Part shown: positions 34,521 to 43,014 of the stretch, piece after piece
Numbering within the stretch: the stretch's first letter is position 1
How the letters are laid out: the number at the start of each line of letters is the position of its first letter
Origin: an uncultured Bacillota bacterium
GTDB lineage: Bacteria > Bacillota > Clostridia > Peptostreptococcales > Anaerovoracaceae
Reading direction: 5' to 3'
Length of the DNA stretch: 64,000 nucleotides
Assembly (NCBI GenBank): GCA_927441425.1
Contig: CAKMKG010000013.1
Location: 62,001 to 126,000 of the forward strand
Notes under the pieces: generated by a model
Seen by the model: the letters and a program-made list of their open reading frames with translations, nothing else
Told to the model about the DNA's origin: nothing
Databases searched by the model: none
Program-made: the position numbers and the translations under genes

Positions 34521-36419
34521 GTGAATCAACTCAATCTGAAGCACAAGTATTTCCTTTCCATCACTCTCGTATGTCTCATTAGCCTCGCGATCGTTTCTAT
34601 CGTAAGCTACAGGATTTCATACCAGCTGGTTTTTGATGCAACGACGTCAAAGCTGGAAATGGCCTCGCAGCGTTACTCCACCGAGATCGATGGGTGGTTG
34701 AAAATCCAAATGAATGATTTGGACAATATCAAGGAGGATATCGAATCGGATCCGGGCTATTACGATGATGCGCGAATATCGGCTATGCTCGCCAGTAAGT
34801 TGGATAAAACCGACGGGCAAGTCCTGGATTATTATATCGGCTTTCATAACAAGCACCTTCTTTCGGGAACAGGCTGGGAACCTGATGCGGATTATGACTG
34901 TACCCAGAGGGTTTGGTTCAAGCAGGCAGTCAACCGGGGAAGAACAGTGATCACCTTGCCTTATGTGGACAGTGATTCAAAAAAAATGGTCATCACCATA
35001 TCGGAACCATTGTTGATAAACGATCAGGTTGTGGGGGTTCTTGCAGTGGACATCACAGTAGACTATCTGGTAGAATTGGTCAACGACATTAAGCTCTCGG
35101 AGGGCAGTTATGCGTTCCTGATCGACAATCAAAAAAATATTATGACCTATCCGGAGAAGAGCCTGCAGCCGACGGAGGAAACTTCGTTCCGGATTGATGA
35201 GATTCTGGACGGAAGATTTGCTCCGCTTTCGGATCAGATCAACAAAAGCAAATACAAGCTTACAAAGCTGACGGACTATGACGGGGAAGAAAAATATTTC
35301 TATCTGTCTGAGATCAGTACCTCAAGATGGATTCTGGGTTTTTCCATTCCGACGTCGGAAATCACAGATAATTTACATGCTTTGCTGCTGGGCTATGCAT
35401 ATGCCTGCGGGATATCCATCGTAATCAGCATGTTCATCATCTTCGCCCTGCTGAGCGGATTGCTCCGGCCGCTTATGCATCTCACCAAGATTGTGAAGCA
35501 GTTCGGGGTGGAAAACATGGATGGGAGATGTGATATCAAATCCAGCGATGAAATCGGCGAGTTGGGGAAATCCTTTAACAGCATGGCGGATACGATACAA
35601 AACTACAGCCTGACCCTTGAGAATAAGGTGTTGGAACGTACAAAGGAACTCAACGAGAAAAATGCTAAAATACAGGACAGCATCGAATATGCAAAGATGA
35701 TCCAACAAACCATTTTGCCCGATGATACGGAAATCGGCAAGGCCTTAAAGGATTATTTTATAATCTGGAAACCCAGAGATATCGTCGGTGGAGACCTTTA
35801 CTGGATGAGGAAATATGATGATGGCTTTACGATTGTGGTGGGAGACTGCACCGGTCATGGTGTACCCGGCGCCTTAATGACAATGGCGGTGAATGCCATC
35901 CTCGACCGCATCGTCGATGACCTGTGCCATGATGACCCGGCATTGATTTTGAAAGAGCTAAACCGTTTGCTTCATCAGACACTGAGCAAAGGAAGCGGTG
36001 AAACGGAGCTGCAGGATGGTATGGATGCGGGCGTCATCTATGTTTCCAATCAGGGTCAAGTCCTATATTCCGGGGCTCGGATCTCATTATTTATCATAGA
36101 AGGCGGCGAACCTTCAGAATTGAGGGGCGTCTCCTATACCATAGGAACCGATGCAAATCAAAAGGGAAAAAGCTTTATCAACCAGAGCGTGGAACTGAAT
36201 CCGGAAATGTCATTCTATCTGGCTACCGATGGATTCAAGGATCAGGTCGGTGGAAAAAAACGTCTTCCTTTTGGGAAAAAAGGGATGCTTGCTGTTTTAA
36301 AGGATATCCAGCAATGTACCATGGAGGAGCAGAAGGCGATCCTGTGGTCTACCTATGAGGATTATAAAAAAGAAGAGATATTGCGCGATGACGTTACCAT
36401 GTTTGGTTTCCGATTATAA
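34521..36419 (+). CDS. siaA: SiaA-like sensor phosphatase (dCache, HAMP, PP2C/SpoIIE)
   Basis: 632 residues. An N-terminal membrane helix (about 8-30), an extracytoplasmic dCache-like sensor (about 35-300), a second helix (about 305-330), HAMP (about 330-390), a coiled linker, and a C-terminal PP2C/SpoIIE phosphatase domain (about 420-632). The metal-binding Asp motifs are IVGGDLYW and VVGDCTGHGVPGALM. The GTG start at 34521 has AAGGAG 9 bases upstream; longer readings from 34383 run into the previous gene. As first gene of siaABCD it should dephosphorylate the SiaC-like protein when its ligand is sensed. Confidence 0.88.
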   Translation: MNQLNLKHKYFLSITLVCLISLAIVSIVSYRISYQLVFDATTSKLEMASQRYSTEIDGWLKIQMNDLDNIKEDIESDPGYYDDARISAMLASKLDKTDGQVLDYYIGFHNKHLLSGTGWEPDADYDCTQRVWFKQAVNRGRTVITLPYVDSDSKKMVITISEPLLINDQVVGVLAVDITVDYLVELVNDIKLSEGSYAFLIDNQKNIMTYPEKSLQPTEETSFRIDEILDGRFAPLSDQINKSKYKLTKLTDYDGEEKYFYLSEISTSRWILGFSIPTSEITDNLHALLLGYAYACGISIVISMFIIFALLSGLLRPLMHLTKIVKQFGVENMDGRCDIKSSDEIGELGKSFNSMADTIQNYSLTLENKVLERTKELNEKNAKIQDSIEYAKMIQQTILPDDTEIGKALKDYFIIWKPRDIVGGDLYWMRKYDDGFTIVVGDCTGHGVPGALMTMAVNAILDRIVDDLCHDDPALILKELNRLLHQTLSKGSGETELQDGMDAGVIYVSNQGQVLYSGARISLFIIEGGEPSELRGVSYTIGTDANQKGKSFINQSVELNPEMSFYLATDGFKDQVGGKKRLPFGKKGMLAVLKDIQQCTMEEQKAILWSTYEDYKKEEILRDDVTMFGFRL

Positions 36420-36436
36420 TAGGGAGAGGCGATTTG

Positions 36437-36991
36437 ATGAATCTTGAACTGTACGATTTTTATCAGCAGGCAAAGGGAAAGAATATTATATTTTATTATT
36501 GCGGCCCCGTTGCCCATGCCAGCATTGAAGGAGTTGCCCAAACACTAAGGAAGAACCTTGAGTATGCAGAGGTCGGGAGCCTGACTACCCATTCTGTTTT
36601 TTCCGTATTTATTGAACAGATGCAAAATATTTTGAACTATTCAGCAGAGCGGATATCCAATCCGGAAGGGGCGGATCCTGAACTGCGGGTCGGAGTCGTT
36701 GTGATCGGCCATGAAAAAAACGGATATTTCATCTTATGCGGAAATAAGGTCTGCAACGAAGACATCCCCAACTTAAAGAATAAGCTTGAATTGATCAGAG
36801 GGATGAATAAAGAGGAACTAAAGGCATTCTATAAAGAACGCCGAAGAATGGACCCTGCTCCCGAAAGCAAAGGTGCAGGCCTTGGATTGATTGAAATGGC
36901 AAGAAAGGGAACGGAGCCCATTGAATACAGCTTTCCGCCCATTGATGGAGCGCATTCGTTTTTTACAATCAGAGTAGTTGTTGGGAGGTAG
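36437..36991 (+). CDS. siaB: SiaB-like protein kinase
   Basis: 184 residues of the SiaB/DUF6272 family of small GHKL-type kinases. Visible elements are the helix with SVFIEQMQNILNYSAER (ATP-binding Asn region) and the glycine loop ESKGAGLGLIEMARKG, the G-box of GHKL ATPases. It should phosphorylate the SiaC-like protein and oppose SiaA. ATG 36437 follows GGGAGAGG; it ends 2 bases before siaC. This fits the four-gene order known from Pseudomonas. Confidence 0.87.
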   Translation: MNLELYDFYQQAKGKNIIFYYCGPVAHASIEGVAQTLRKNLEYAEVGSLTTHSVFSVFIEQMQNILNYSAERISNPEGADPELRVGVVVIGHEKNGYFILCGNKVCNEDIPNLKNKLELIRGMNKEELKAFYKERRRMDPAPESKGAGLGLIEMARKGTEPIEYSFPPIDGAHSFFTIRVVVGR

Positions 36992-36993
36992 AA

Positions 36994-37374
36994 ATGCAGG
37001 CTTTAATAATTGAGAGTACACAATCAACACCGTCTATTTATTTTGACCAAACGACAAATGTATTGATTCTGAAAGGAGAATCCTTTCCGGAAAACGCCGC
37101 AAAATTTTATGCTCCGGCAATGCAATGGCTGAGAGAATACCTATCAGCGCTGGAGACAGAAGAAGCAATCGTACAGTTCGAGATCGTTTATTTTAACAGT
37201 AGTACCTCGAAGGTCTTTATGACCATATTGGATATGCTGCAGGCAGAGGTGGAAAGTGGGAAAAACATCTCGGTGCTTTGGCTATGCGATGCGGAGAATG
37301 AAACGGCGATTGAGTGCGGCGAAGAATTCAAAGAGGACCTGGGAAGCCTTCCTTTTAAGATCGTAGTGCTTTAA
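36994..37374 (+). CDS. siaC: SiaC-like phosphoprotein
   Basis: 126 residues of the SiaC/DUF1987 family, with an STAS-like fold. The phosphorylation segment is FNSSTSKVFMTIL (about residues 67-79), where a Ser/Thr is the expected target. In the characterised system the unphosphorylated protein binds and activates the diguanylate cyclase SiaD. GGAGGT sits 4 bases before the ATG. It lies between the kinase and the cyclase in one operon. Confidence 0.88.
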   Translation: MQALIIESTQSTPSIYFDQTTNVLILKGESFPENAAKFYAPAMQWLREYLSALETEEAIVQFEIVYFNSSTSKVFMTILDMLQAEVESGKNISVLWLCDAENETAIECGEEFKEDLGSLPFKIVVL

Positions 37375-37387
37375 GTGGAGGGAAACA

Positions 37388-38098
37388 ATGGAAGACATAT
37401 TTGAATTGGAAGATAAAGTGATCCTGGAGGCGGAAGACTATATTGAAACAAAGGAATTTGCATCTGCAGAGGATGAAGACCGATACGAAAAACTGCTACA
37501 GGCGTATAAAAGATTGCTGAGACAAATGCGGACCATGGTAAGAATGTCCGATATCATGCAGTCCAAGCTGAATACCATGTCGGGGGAATTGGAAAAGCTG
37601 TCACAGATAGACGGATTGACAGGACTTTACAACCGCAGGTATTTTAATGAAATCTATCAGAAGGAATGGCGGAAGGCAATAACAGACGGAACGGAACTGG
37701 GTACCCTGATGATCGATATCGATTATTTTAAGGTTTATAACGATACCTTTGGACATCTTGCGGGAGATCTCTGCCTGCAGAAAATTGCAAAGTCCATTGA
37801 GGAGTCGATATTAGATTCCAATGCTTTTGTTGCTCGATTCGGCGGAGAAGAATTTATTCTATTGCTGCCTAATACCAACCTAGCGCAGTGCACCGGCCTT
37901 GCGCAGAAGATTATGGATCAGCTTACGTTGCTCAATATACCCGGTGCGATCAAAACCACCGACGGCAAGGTCACAATATCCATTGGCATCGGGCTGATGA
38001 AGCCGACGGAGGAAACGAAGTTGGAGACCTTGATTAACATAGCTGATCAGGCGCTATACCGAGCAAAGAAGGACGGAAGGAATTGCTGGAGGGCATGA
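37388..38098 (+). CDS. siaD: SiaD-like diguanylate cyclase (GGDEF)
   Basis: 236 residues. A predicted coiled-coil stalk (about 1-75, rich in Glu/Lys/Leu/Met) precedes a GGDEF domain (about 80-236). The motif RFGGEEFILLLP is the active GGEEF variant, and IDIDYFKVYNDTFGHLAGD is the Mg/GTP motif, so c-di-GMP synthesis is expected. No transmembrane part, as in SiaD. It is the last gene of the siaABCD operon, followed by a terminator. Confidence 0.9.
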   Translation: MEDIFELEDKVILEAEDYIETKEFASAEDEDRYEKLLQAYKRLLRQMRTMVRMSDIMQSKLNTMSGELEKLSQIDGLTGLYNRRYFNEIYQKEWRKAITDGTELGTLMIDIDYFKVYNDTFGHLAGDLCLQKIAKSIEESILDSNAFVARFGGEEFILLLPNTNLAQCTGLAQKIMDQLTLLNIPGAIKTTDGKVTISIGIGLMKPTEETKLETLINIADQALYRAKKDGRNCWRA

Positions 38099-38112
38099 AA
38101 AGATAACCTTTC

Positions 38113-38136
38113 AAAGTGGCGCAAGCCACTTTTTTC
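38113..38136 (+). terminator. Terminator of siaABCD
   Basis: AAAGTGGC GCAA GCCACTTT stem followed by TTTCTTATTTTT. Confidence 0.9.
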
Positions 38137-38268
38137 TTATTTTTGGTAGATTTCATCAACAATGCAGTATATTTCAATTTTAAGTAGAAATAATGGGTTT
38201 ATTGCGCTATAATTATACTCGTAGTGTAATTCTTGTGCGATTTTATGTTTAATTATCGGGTGAATCCC

Positions 38269-38817
38269 ATGAGAAATATGAGAGAAGAGTATGAAAAAAA
38301 GCAGATCTTCGAGAATATTTGTATCATCTATAGCGGTGATCTTCAACGGTTCATTTATACCCTAACCAGAAAAGATCAGTTTGCCATGGAGGAGATTTAC
38401 CAGAACACAATGCTGGGAGCTTTAAAAGGGTTGAATTATCTGCGTGACAGCAGTAAAATGAAAGCTTGGATTTTTTCCATTGCGAAAGCGGAGTCCAAAC
38501 GATACTATGCAGCCAACAGATCGCAAACGACTTCTTGTGGCACCATGACAGGGGAAGAACCTGCCAGGCTGGAATATATGATTGATTTCACCAAATCAAT
38601 TGTTGACAGGGAATATGTTAGAAATTTAATTCATGGCCTCTCAGATGAGGAACAGCAGCTTTATATTTTGCATTATTATTATGATCTTCATTTGAAGGAA
38701 ATCTCGGAACTGCTACATGTGAATTATAACACCATCCGCTCGATGCATATGCGTGGAATGGACAAGATGCGTAAACGCGGCAGAAAAATGTGTAGATTTG
38801 ATGCTGATTCCTCATAG
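38269..38817 (+). CDS. RNA polymerase sigma factor, sigma-70 family (ECF-like)
   Basis: 182 residues. Region 2 (about 20-85; IYQNTMLGALKGLNYLRD and MKAWIFSIAKAESKRYYA) and region 4 (about 120-175; LSDEEQQLYILHYYYDLHLKEISELLHVNYNTIRSMHMRGMDK-type helices) are present without regions 1 or 3, the ECF layout. No anti-sigma gene is adjacent. The start is uncertain (ATG 38269 or 38278; ribosome site weak). A terminator follows within 10 bases, so it is monocistronic. It may control the following DUF4125/DUF4037 genes, which is only inference from position. Confidence 0.85.
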   Translation: MRNMREEYEKKQIFENICIIYSGDLQRFIYTLTRKDQFAMEEIYQNTMLGALKGLNYLRDSSKMKAWIFSIAKAESKRYYAANRSQTTSCGTMTGEEPARLEYMIDFTKSIVDREYVRNLIHGLSDEEQQLYILHYYYDLHLKEISELLHVNYNTIRSMHMRGMDKMRKRGRKMCRFDADSS

Positions 38818-38821
38818 AAAT

Positions 38822-38848
38822 ATGCCCTCCCAGGAGGGCATGTTTTAT
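38822..38848 (+). terminator. Terminator of sigma gene
   Basis: ATGCCCTCC CA GGAGGGCAT followed by GTTTTATTG, 5 bases after the stop. Confidence 0.85.
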
Positions 38849-38957
38849 TGTATAAACACCAGAATAGATTGGAGAATTACTAGTAAAAGATTTCTTTTCG
38901 TTGCATATCGGGATAGATATGCTATCATACAGTAAAAACCTGCGGAGGTGAGAAGAA

Positions 38958-39590
38958 ATGTATGATGACATGAAGCCGGAGAAACGGAATCTGATGATAG
39001 AACAAATATTACGGGCTGAATGGATGATGTTCCAGACGGTTGGAGATATCGGAGGCAAGACGGGTTGTCAAGAAGATTGGGAGACGTTTCATATCATGAG
39101 ATATTCCTATTATAACGCTTGGTCTGATCAAATGATCAGAAGCTATGCAAAGGACTTGGATGAGGCGGAAAATGACAAAAGAAACCTAATCATGGAAAAA
39201 TATGCGTATATGATGGAATTCACTGATCCGGAGTATTACCGTAACAAGCTGATGCCGCATCTGCCGCGGATCGATGAAGAAACAAAAAAGAGGATCGAAG
39301 AAATCGCCGAATATCTGGTTGGCTGTGATAAGGAATTCGCCCTGCGTTATCCAAAACTCAGCAGAAAGGGTCGGCCCACCGATGCAGCAGCAGATACCGG
39401 GCAGGAAACTTCAATGGAAACTTATTTCAAAGGGGAATTGAGGACCTACTCCCGGTACACTTTGCAAGTATTCCTTGCTCATATCGTGAAGTGCAAATCT
39501 GAAGGGGTAAACTTTTCCTTTTTAGTGAAGGACAAAATGGTCAGAATGTATGGATACGCATCCATAGAAGATGCGGAAGGAAAACTGTAA
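38958..39590 (+). CDS. DUF4125-family protein
   Basis: 210 residues, helical, soluble. It matches the DUF4125 layout: LMIEQILRAEWMMFQTVGDIGG, DWETFHIMRYSYYNAWSD near residue 45, and a C-terminal TLQVFLAHIVKCKSEGVN helix. The function of the family is not known. It is found next to DUF4037 proteins in many Firmicutes, as here, with a 12-base gap. AGGTG 9 bases before the ATG. Confidence 0.8.
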   Translation: MYDDMKPEKRNLMIEQILRAEWMMFQTVGDIGGKTGCQEDWETFHIMRYSYYNAWSDQMIRSYAKDLDEAENDKRNLIMEKYAYMMEFTDPEYYRNKLMPHLPRIDEETKKRIEEIAEYLVGCDKEFALRYPKLSRKGRPTDAAADTGQETSMETYFKGELRTYSRYTLQVFLAHIVKCKSEGVNFSFLVKDKMVRMYGYASIEDAEGKL

Positions 39591-39602
39591 GGTGAGAGAG
39601 TA

Positions 39603-41351
39603 ATGGAGACAGGCAATTTTTTCAGAGAACTGGACTCGATCTTTCAAACAAAGAATATTAGCGATGCGGAGAAATTTGTGATCAACTCGATGGAACGTGC
39701 CCTCGAGGAAAAAGACTTTCCGTCGCTTCTTGCTGTCGCAAATGAGCTGGGAGGAATCTATCGGGTTACCAACCGGTTTGAGGAAGCAATGAAGATCTAT
39801 GGGGTGGCTGCAGACCTAATCAGATTACTGGGCCTTGAAAATACCATCCAGCATGGAACGACACTTCTGAATCTAGGGAGTGTGCATACGGAGGCAAAGG
39901 AAGCGGCGGAAGCATTGAAGCTTTATAAGAAAGCGGAAATCATTTTCAGAAACGCCGGTCTGGATCAGGACTATCAAATGGCTGCATTATACAACAATAT
40001 GAGCCATGCATACGATAAGTTGGAAATGCCAGTGGAAGCGATGGGATACGCAGAGAAAGCTTTCGCTGTCATCCGGAAGCTGAAGGGATATGAGACGGAG
40101 CTTGCAACAAGCTGCACGACTCTGGCTGCAAGATGTGCGAAAGTGCAGAAGCAGGAGGAGGCGTTGCAATATCTCAGAGAAGCCGAGGAGATCTTCCGAA
40201 AGCTGCCGGGAAAACCGAATCCCCATTATGCGGCAACATTGAATTCTTTAGGTGAGCTCTTTTATCGCAGAGGAAATCGGGAAGAGGCTGTCAGGTACTT
40301 TGAAAAAGCGTTGGAAGTGATCCGAGAAAATTACGGTGAAAACCAATCCTTTGCCGAGGTTTCGAAAAATCTGATTAAGGCGAGAGATGGGGTAATACCA
40401 CAGGGAAAGAGGATGAAGGGTCTCGCACTTTCTGAGGCTTATTTCAACGAGCATGGAAGGAAAATGATCGAAGAGGGTTTTCCGGAATACAAAAGGTATA
40501 TGGCAATTGGTCTGGTGGGAGAAGGATCGGAGTGCTTCGGTTTTGATGATGAATTGTCGGAAAGCCACGACTTCGGACCGGGCTTTTGCATCTGGCTACC
40601 CGATGAAATTTATCAAAGCATCGGCAGGAAAATGAAGGAAGCCTATGAAAGGCTGCCAAAGGAGTTCTGGGGAAAGCGCAGAATCGAGACCTTTGAGGGC
40701 GGCGGTAGAATAGGTGTCTTTAGCATACAGGAATTCTATAAAAAATATATCGGTTGCAGTGGGATTCCAGCGGATCATCTAGAGTGGCTTTTCGCCCCGG
40801 AAACCAGTCTGAGCACCGTTACAAACGGAAAGTTATTTGAAGATAACCCAGGTGAATTTACGCGAATACGAACCGGACTGCTTGCGTTTTATCCGGAGGA
40901 TGTAAGATTGAAGAAACTGGCAGCAAGGATGGCGATGCTGTCCCAGACGGGACAGTATAATTACGAGCGTTGCATGAAACGAAATGAGCACGCTGCGGCG
41001 TATCTTTCCTGCAGTGAGTTTATCAGGACTGCGGTTTCCACCGTATATTTGCTGAATCGAAGGTATATGCCGTTTTATAAATGGATGTTCCGGGGTATGG
41101 AGGAACTTCTGCGCCTACGCGAAGTGAAACCGATGCTGGAACAGCTGGCATCCATGCAGGATACTCATGAAAACATAAAAAACAAGGTTGCTATCATGGA
41201 GGAAATTTGCGCTAAAATCAGGGATGAACTGGAAACCCAAGGGATTGTCAAAGGCCCGGATCCTTTTTTAAACAGCCATTGCCGTGATGTGATGAGTTTG
41301 ATTTCCGATCCCCGGATCAAGAATTTACCGGTCATGTTTGATGCCAGATAA
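39603..41351 (+). CDS. TPR-repeat protein with DUF4037 domain
   Basis: 582 residues. Several tetratricopeptide repeats (about 30-265), then a DUF4037 region (about 270-580) with VGEGSECFGFDDELSESHDFGPG. This GSE...D-x-D pattern recalls a nucleotidyltransferase (minimal GSxxxG-D) core. It may therefore modify a partner presented by the TPR part; this is inference. It pairs with DUF4125 upstream. Its last 27 bases overlap the 3' end of the convergent PucR-type gene. Confidence 0.8.
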   Translation: METGNFFRELDSIFQTKNISDAEKFVINSMERALEEKDFPSLLAVANELGGIYRVTNRFEEAMKIYGVAADLIRLLGLENTIQHGTTLLNLGSVHTEAKEAAEALKLYKKAEIIFRNAGLDQDYQMAALYNNMSHAYDKLEMPVEAMGYAEKAFAVIRKLKGYETELATSCTTLAARCAKVQKQEEALQYLREAEEIFRKLPGKPNPHYAATLNSLGELFYRRGNREEAVRYFEKALEVIRENYGENQSFAEVSKNLIKARDGVIPQGKRMKGLALSEAYFNEHGRKMIEEGFPEYKRYMAIGLVGEGSECFGFDDELSESHDFGPGFCIWLPDEIYQSIGRKMKEAYERLPKEFWGKRRIETFEGGGRIGVFSIQEFYKKYIGCSGIPADHLEWLFAPETSLSTVTNGKLFEDNPGEFTRIRTGLLAFYPEDVRLKKLAARMAMLSQTGQYNYERCMKRNEHAAAYLSCSEFIRTAVSTVYLLNRRYMPFYKWMFRGMEELLRLREVKPMLEQLASMQDTHENIKNKVAIMEEICAKIRDELETQGIVKGPDPFLNSHCRDVMSLISDPRIKNLPVMFDAR

Positions 41352-42884
41352 CATGACCTCCATAACCTTAAAGGTCATCAACATATGTATGGTTTCCTCA
41401 GACTCCTTCAGATTGATTCCAAAAATTTCCTTTATTTTTTCTAATCGATAATTTACCGTGTTGCGGTGAATAAATAGAGTTTCTGAAGCAGCAATCACGT
41501 TTTTATTCACTTTCAAATACACAGAAAGAGTCTGATAGTAATCGGTACCATTTAATTGGTCGTATTCATGCAGCTTCAGCACACCCTCATGGCAGAAGTT
41601 TTTCGGGTTTAAGTACAGTGATGCATCATAAATAAGATCATGCAGAATATAGTTCTGATACGCAGCCATACGCTTTGCCGGCTCCATCAGCCTGCCGAAA
41701 AAAAGTGCTCTCCTGGATTGCTTGTAATAACGGTCGATCTCGCGTAAATCTGAGAATCGGTTACTGCACCCTGCATACAAGCCATTGTCCTTTAAAAAAG
41801 AAATGAGACTGCTGATGTTGTTCTTGTAGGCATCCGTTTTTCCTGCCTCGATGATGATTGAAACGGCATCGTTATAATAAATAGAGCGGAATTGCGGTGC
41901 AAGCCTATGAATCTGCACGCGGAAATAGTCTATGAAACTAGGATCGTTAAACCGTGACATATCAACACTGACCATGGATAGGTTTTGATCCGGAATCCAT
42001 TCGCAGGACTTAAGCCGATCACTCAATTCTGATTCCTCTGTAACCCTTCCTTCCAACAGATCCTGGATGAGGTTCTCCCACATCAGTCCACGGGCATTTT
42101 TCTGCCACTTGTCCTCTTTCATGATAGAAGAAATTACTTCGCAGATCAGTTTGGCGATCTTTACATCATGGCCTTGAAAGGGCTGCTTATACTCCAGGAC
42201 CGCTAAATATCCCATGCACTTATCGTTGACTTGTATTTTTCCGATTATTCTTCGAATCTTTTCGGCAACACCGGTATCCAGGATAACAGGATCTTCATTC
42301 AGCAGAACCTTTTCGATGATTCTTTCATACTTGAACTTGGTGACATACTTATAGGAGGAATAGCCTCTTGTAATCAAGTCGGCCCAAACCTCATCCTCTA
42401 CTGTGGTATCTGTCTTGTAGGAGAGCACCTTATAGCTTGTATCCATCAGCATAATCGGATTATTCAAGATATCGTAACCTGTTTCGATGACCTCTCTCAC
42501 TTCCTTCCCCCGAATAATACATTCAAGCAAGGATGCGGACCCATCCAGAAGCTTCGAGGAATCCTGATGGATGTCCTGTATTTGATTGAATACTTCAAAT
42601 ATACTGTTTTCACTGATAACAAAGATGAGGTTGCCCTCTTCTCGGTTAGGCTTCCACTCCTTCGGAAGCTCCGGATTGAAAACCAGAGCAATGCTTGCAT
42701 CTGCATGGATTGGAGCAAGGGTCGGATACAAATCCGATCCACCCACATATAAGGTATTGCTTTCAAATTCCTTTTGGTTATTGACCAGAAAACGTACCCG
42801 AATAATATTATGGTTATCGCTAATCATGCTTTCAATTCTAAAGTCTTCTTTCCTGAGTTTTTCGATTAATTCACTGACCTTCAT
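41325..42884 (-). CDS. PucR/CdaR-family transcriptional regulator
   Basis: 519 residues. An N-terminal sensor part (about 1-270) includes GAF-like sequence (ILNNPIMLMDTSYKVLSYK), and the C-terminal PucR helix-turn-helix (about 455-510) reads NVIAASETLFIHRNTVNYRL. The family controls purine, allantoin, sugar-acid or similar catabolic genes. ATG 42884 has AGGAGG 7 bases upstream. It is divergent from the ene-reductase at 43015, so it probably controls that gene and perhaps the following transporter. Confidence 0.87.
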   Translation of the reverse strand: MKVSELIEKLRKEDFRIESMISDNHNIIRVRFLVNNQKEFESNTLYVGGSDLYPTLAPIHADASIALVFNPELPKEWKPNREEGNLIFVISENSIFEVFNQIQDIHQDSSKLLDGSASLLECIIRGKEVREVIETGYDILNNPIMLMDTSYKVLSYKTDTTVEDEVWADLITRGYSSYKYVTKFKYERIIEKVLLNEDPVILDTGVAEKIRRIIGKIQVNDKCMGYLAVLEYKQPFQGHDVKIAKLICEVISSIMKEDKWQKNARGLMWENLIQDLLEGRVTEESELSDRLKSCEWIPDQNLSMVSVDMSRFNDPSFIDYFRVQIHRLAPQFRSIYYNDAVSIIIEAGKTDAYKNNISSLISFLKDNGLYAGCSNRFSDLREIDRYYKQSRRALFFGRLMEPAKRMAAYQNYILHDLIYDASLYLNPKNFCHEGVLKLHEYDQLNGTDYYQTLSVYLKVNKNVIAASETLFIHRNTVNYRLEKIKEIFGINLKESEETIHMLMTFKVMEVMLSGIKHDR

Positions 42885-43014
42885 ATCACACCTCCTGCTC
42901 TTATTATAGTGCAATCTGCACAAATATGATAGGAGATAATTATAGGATTAACATAGTGTACAAACGCAGCATTCCCTATATAATTGACCTAAAATTAATA
43001 TGGGAGGGTTCTTT

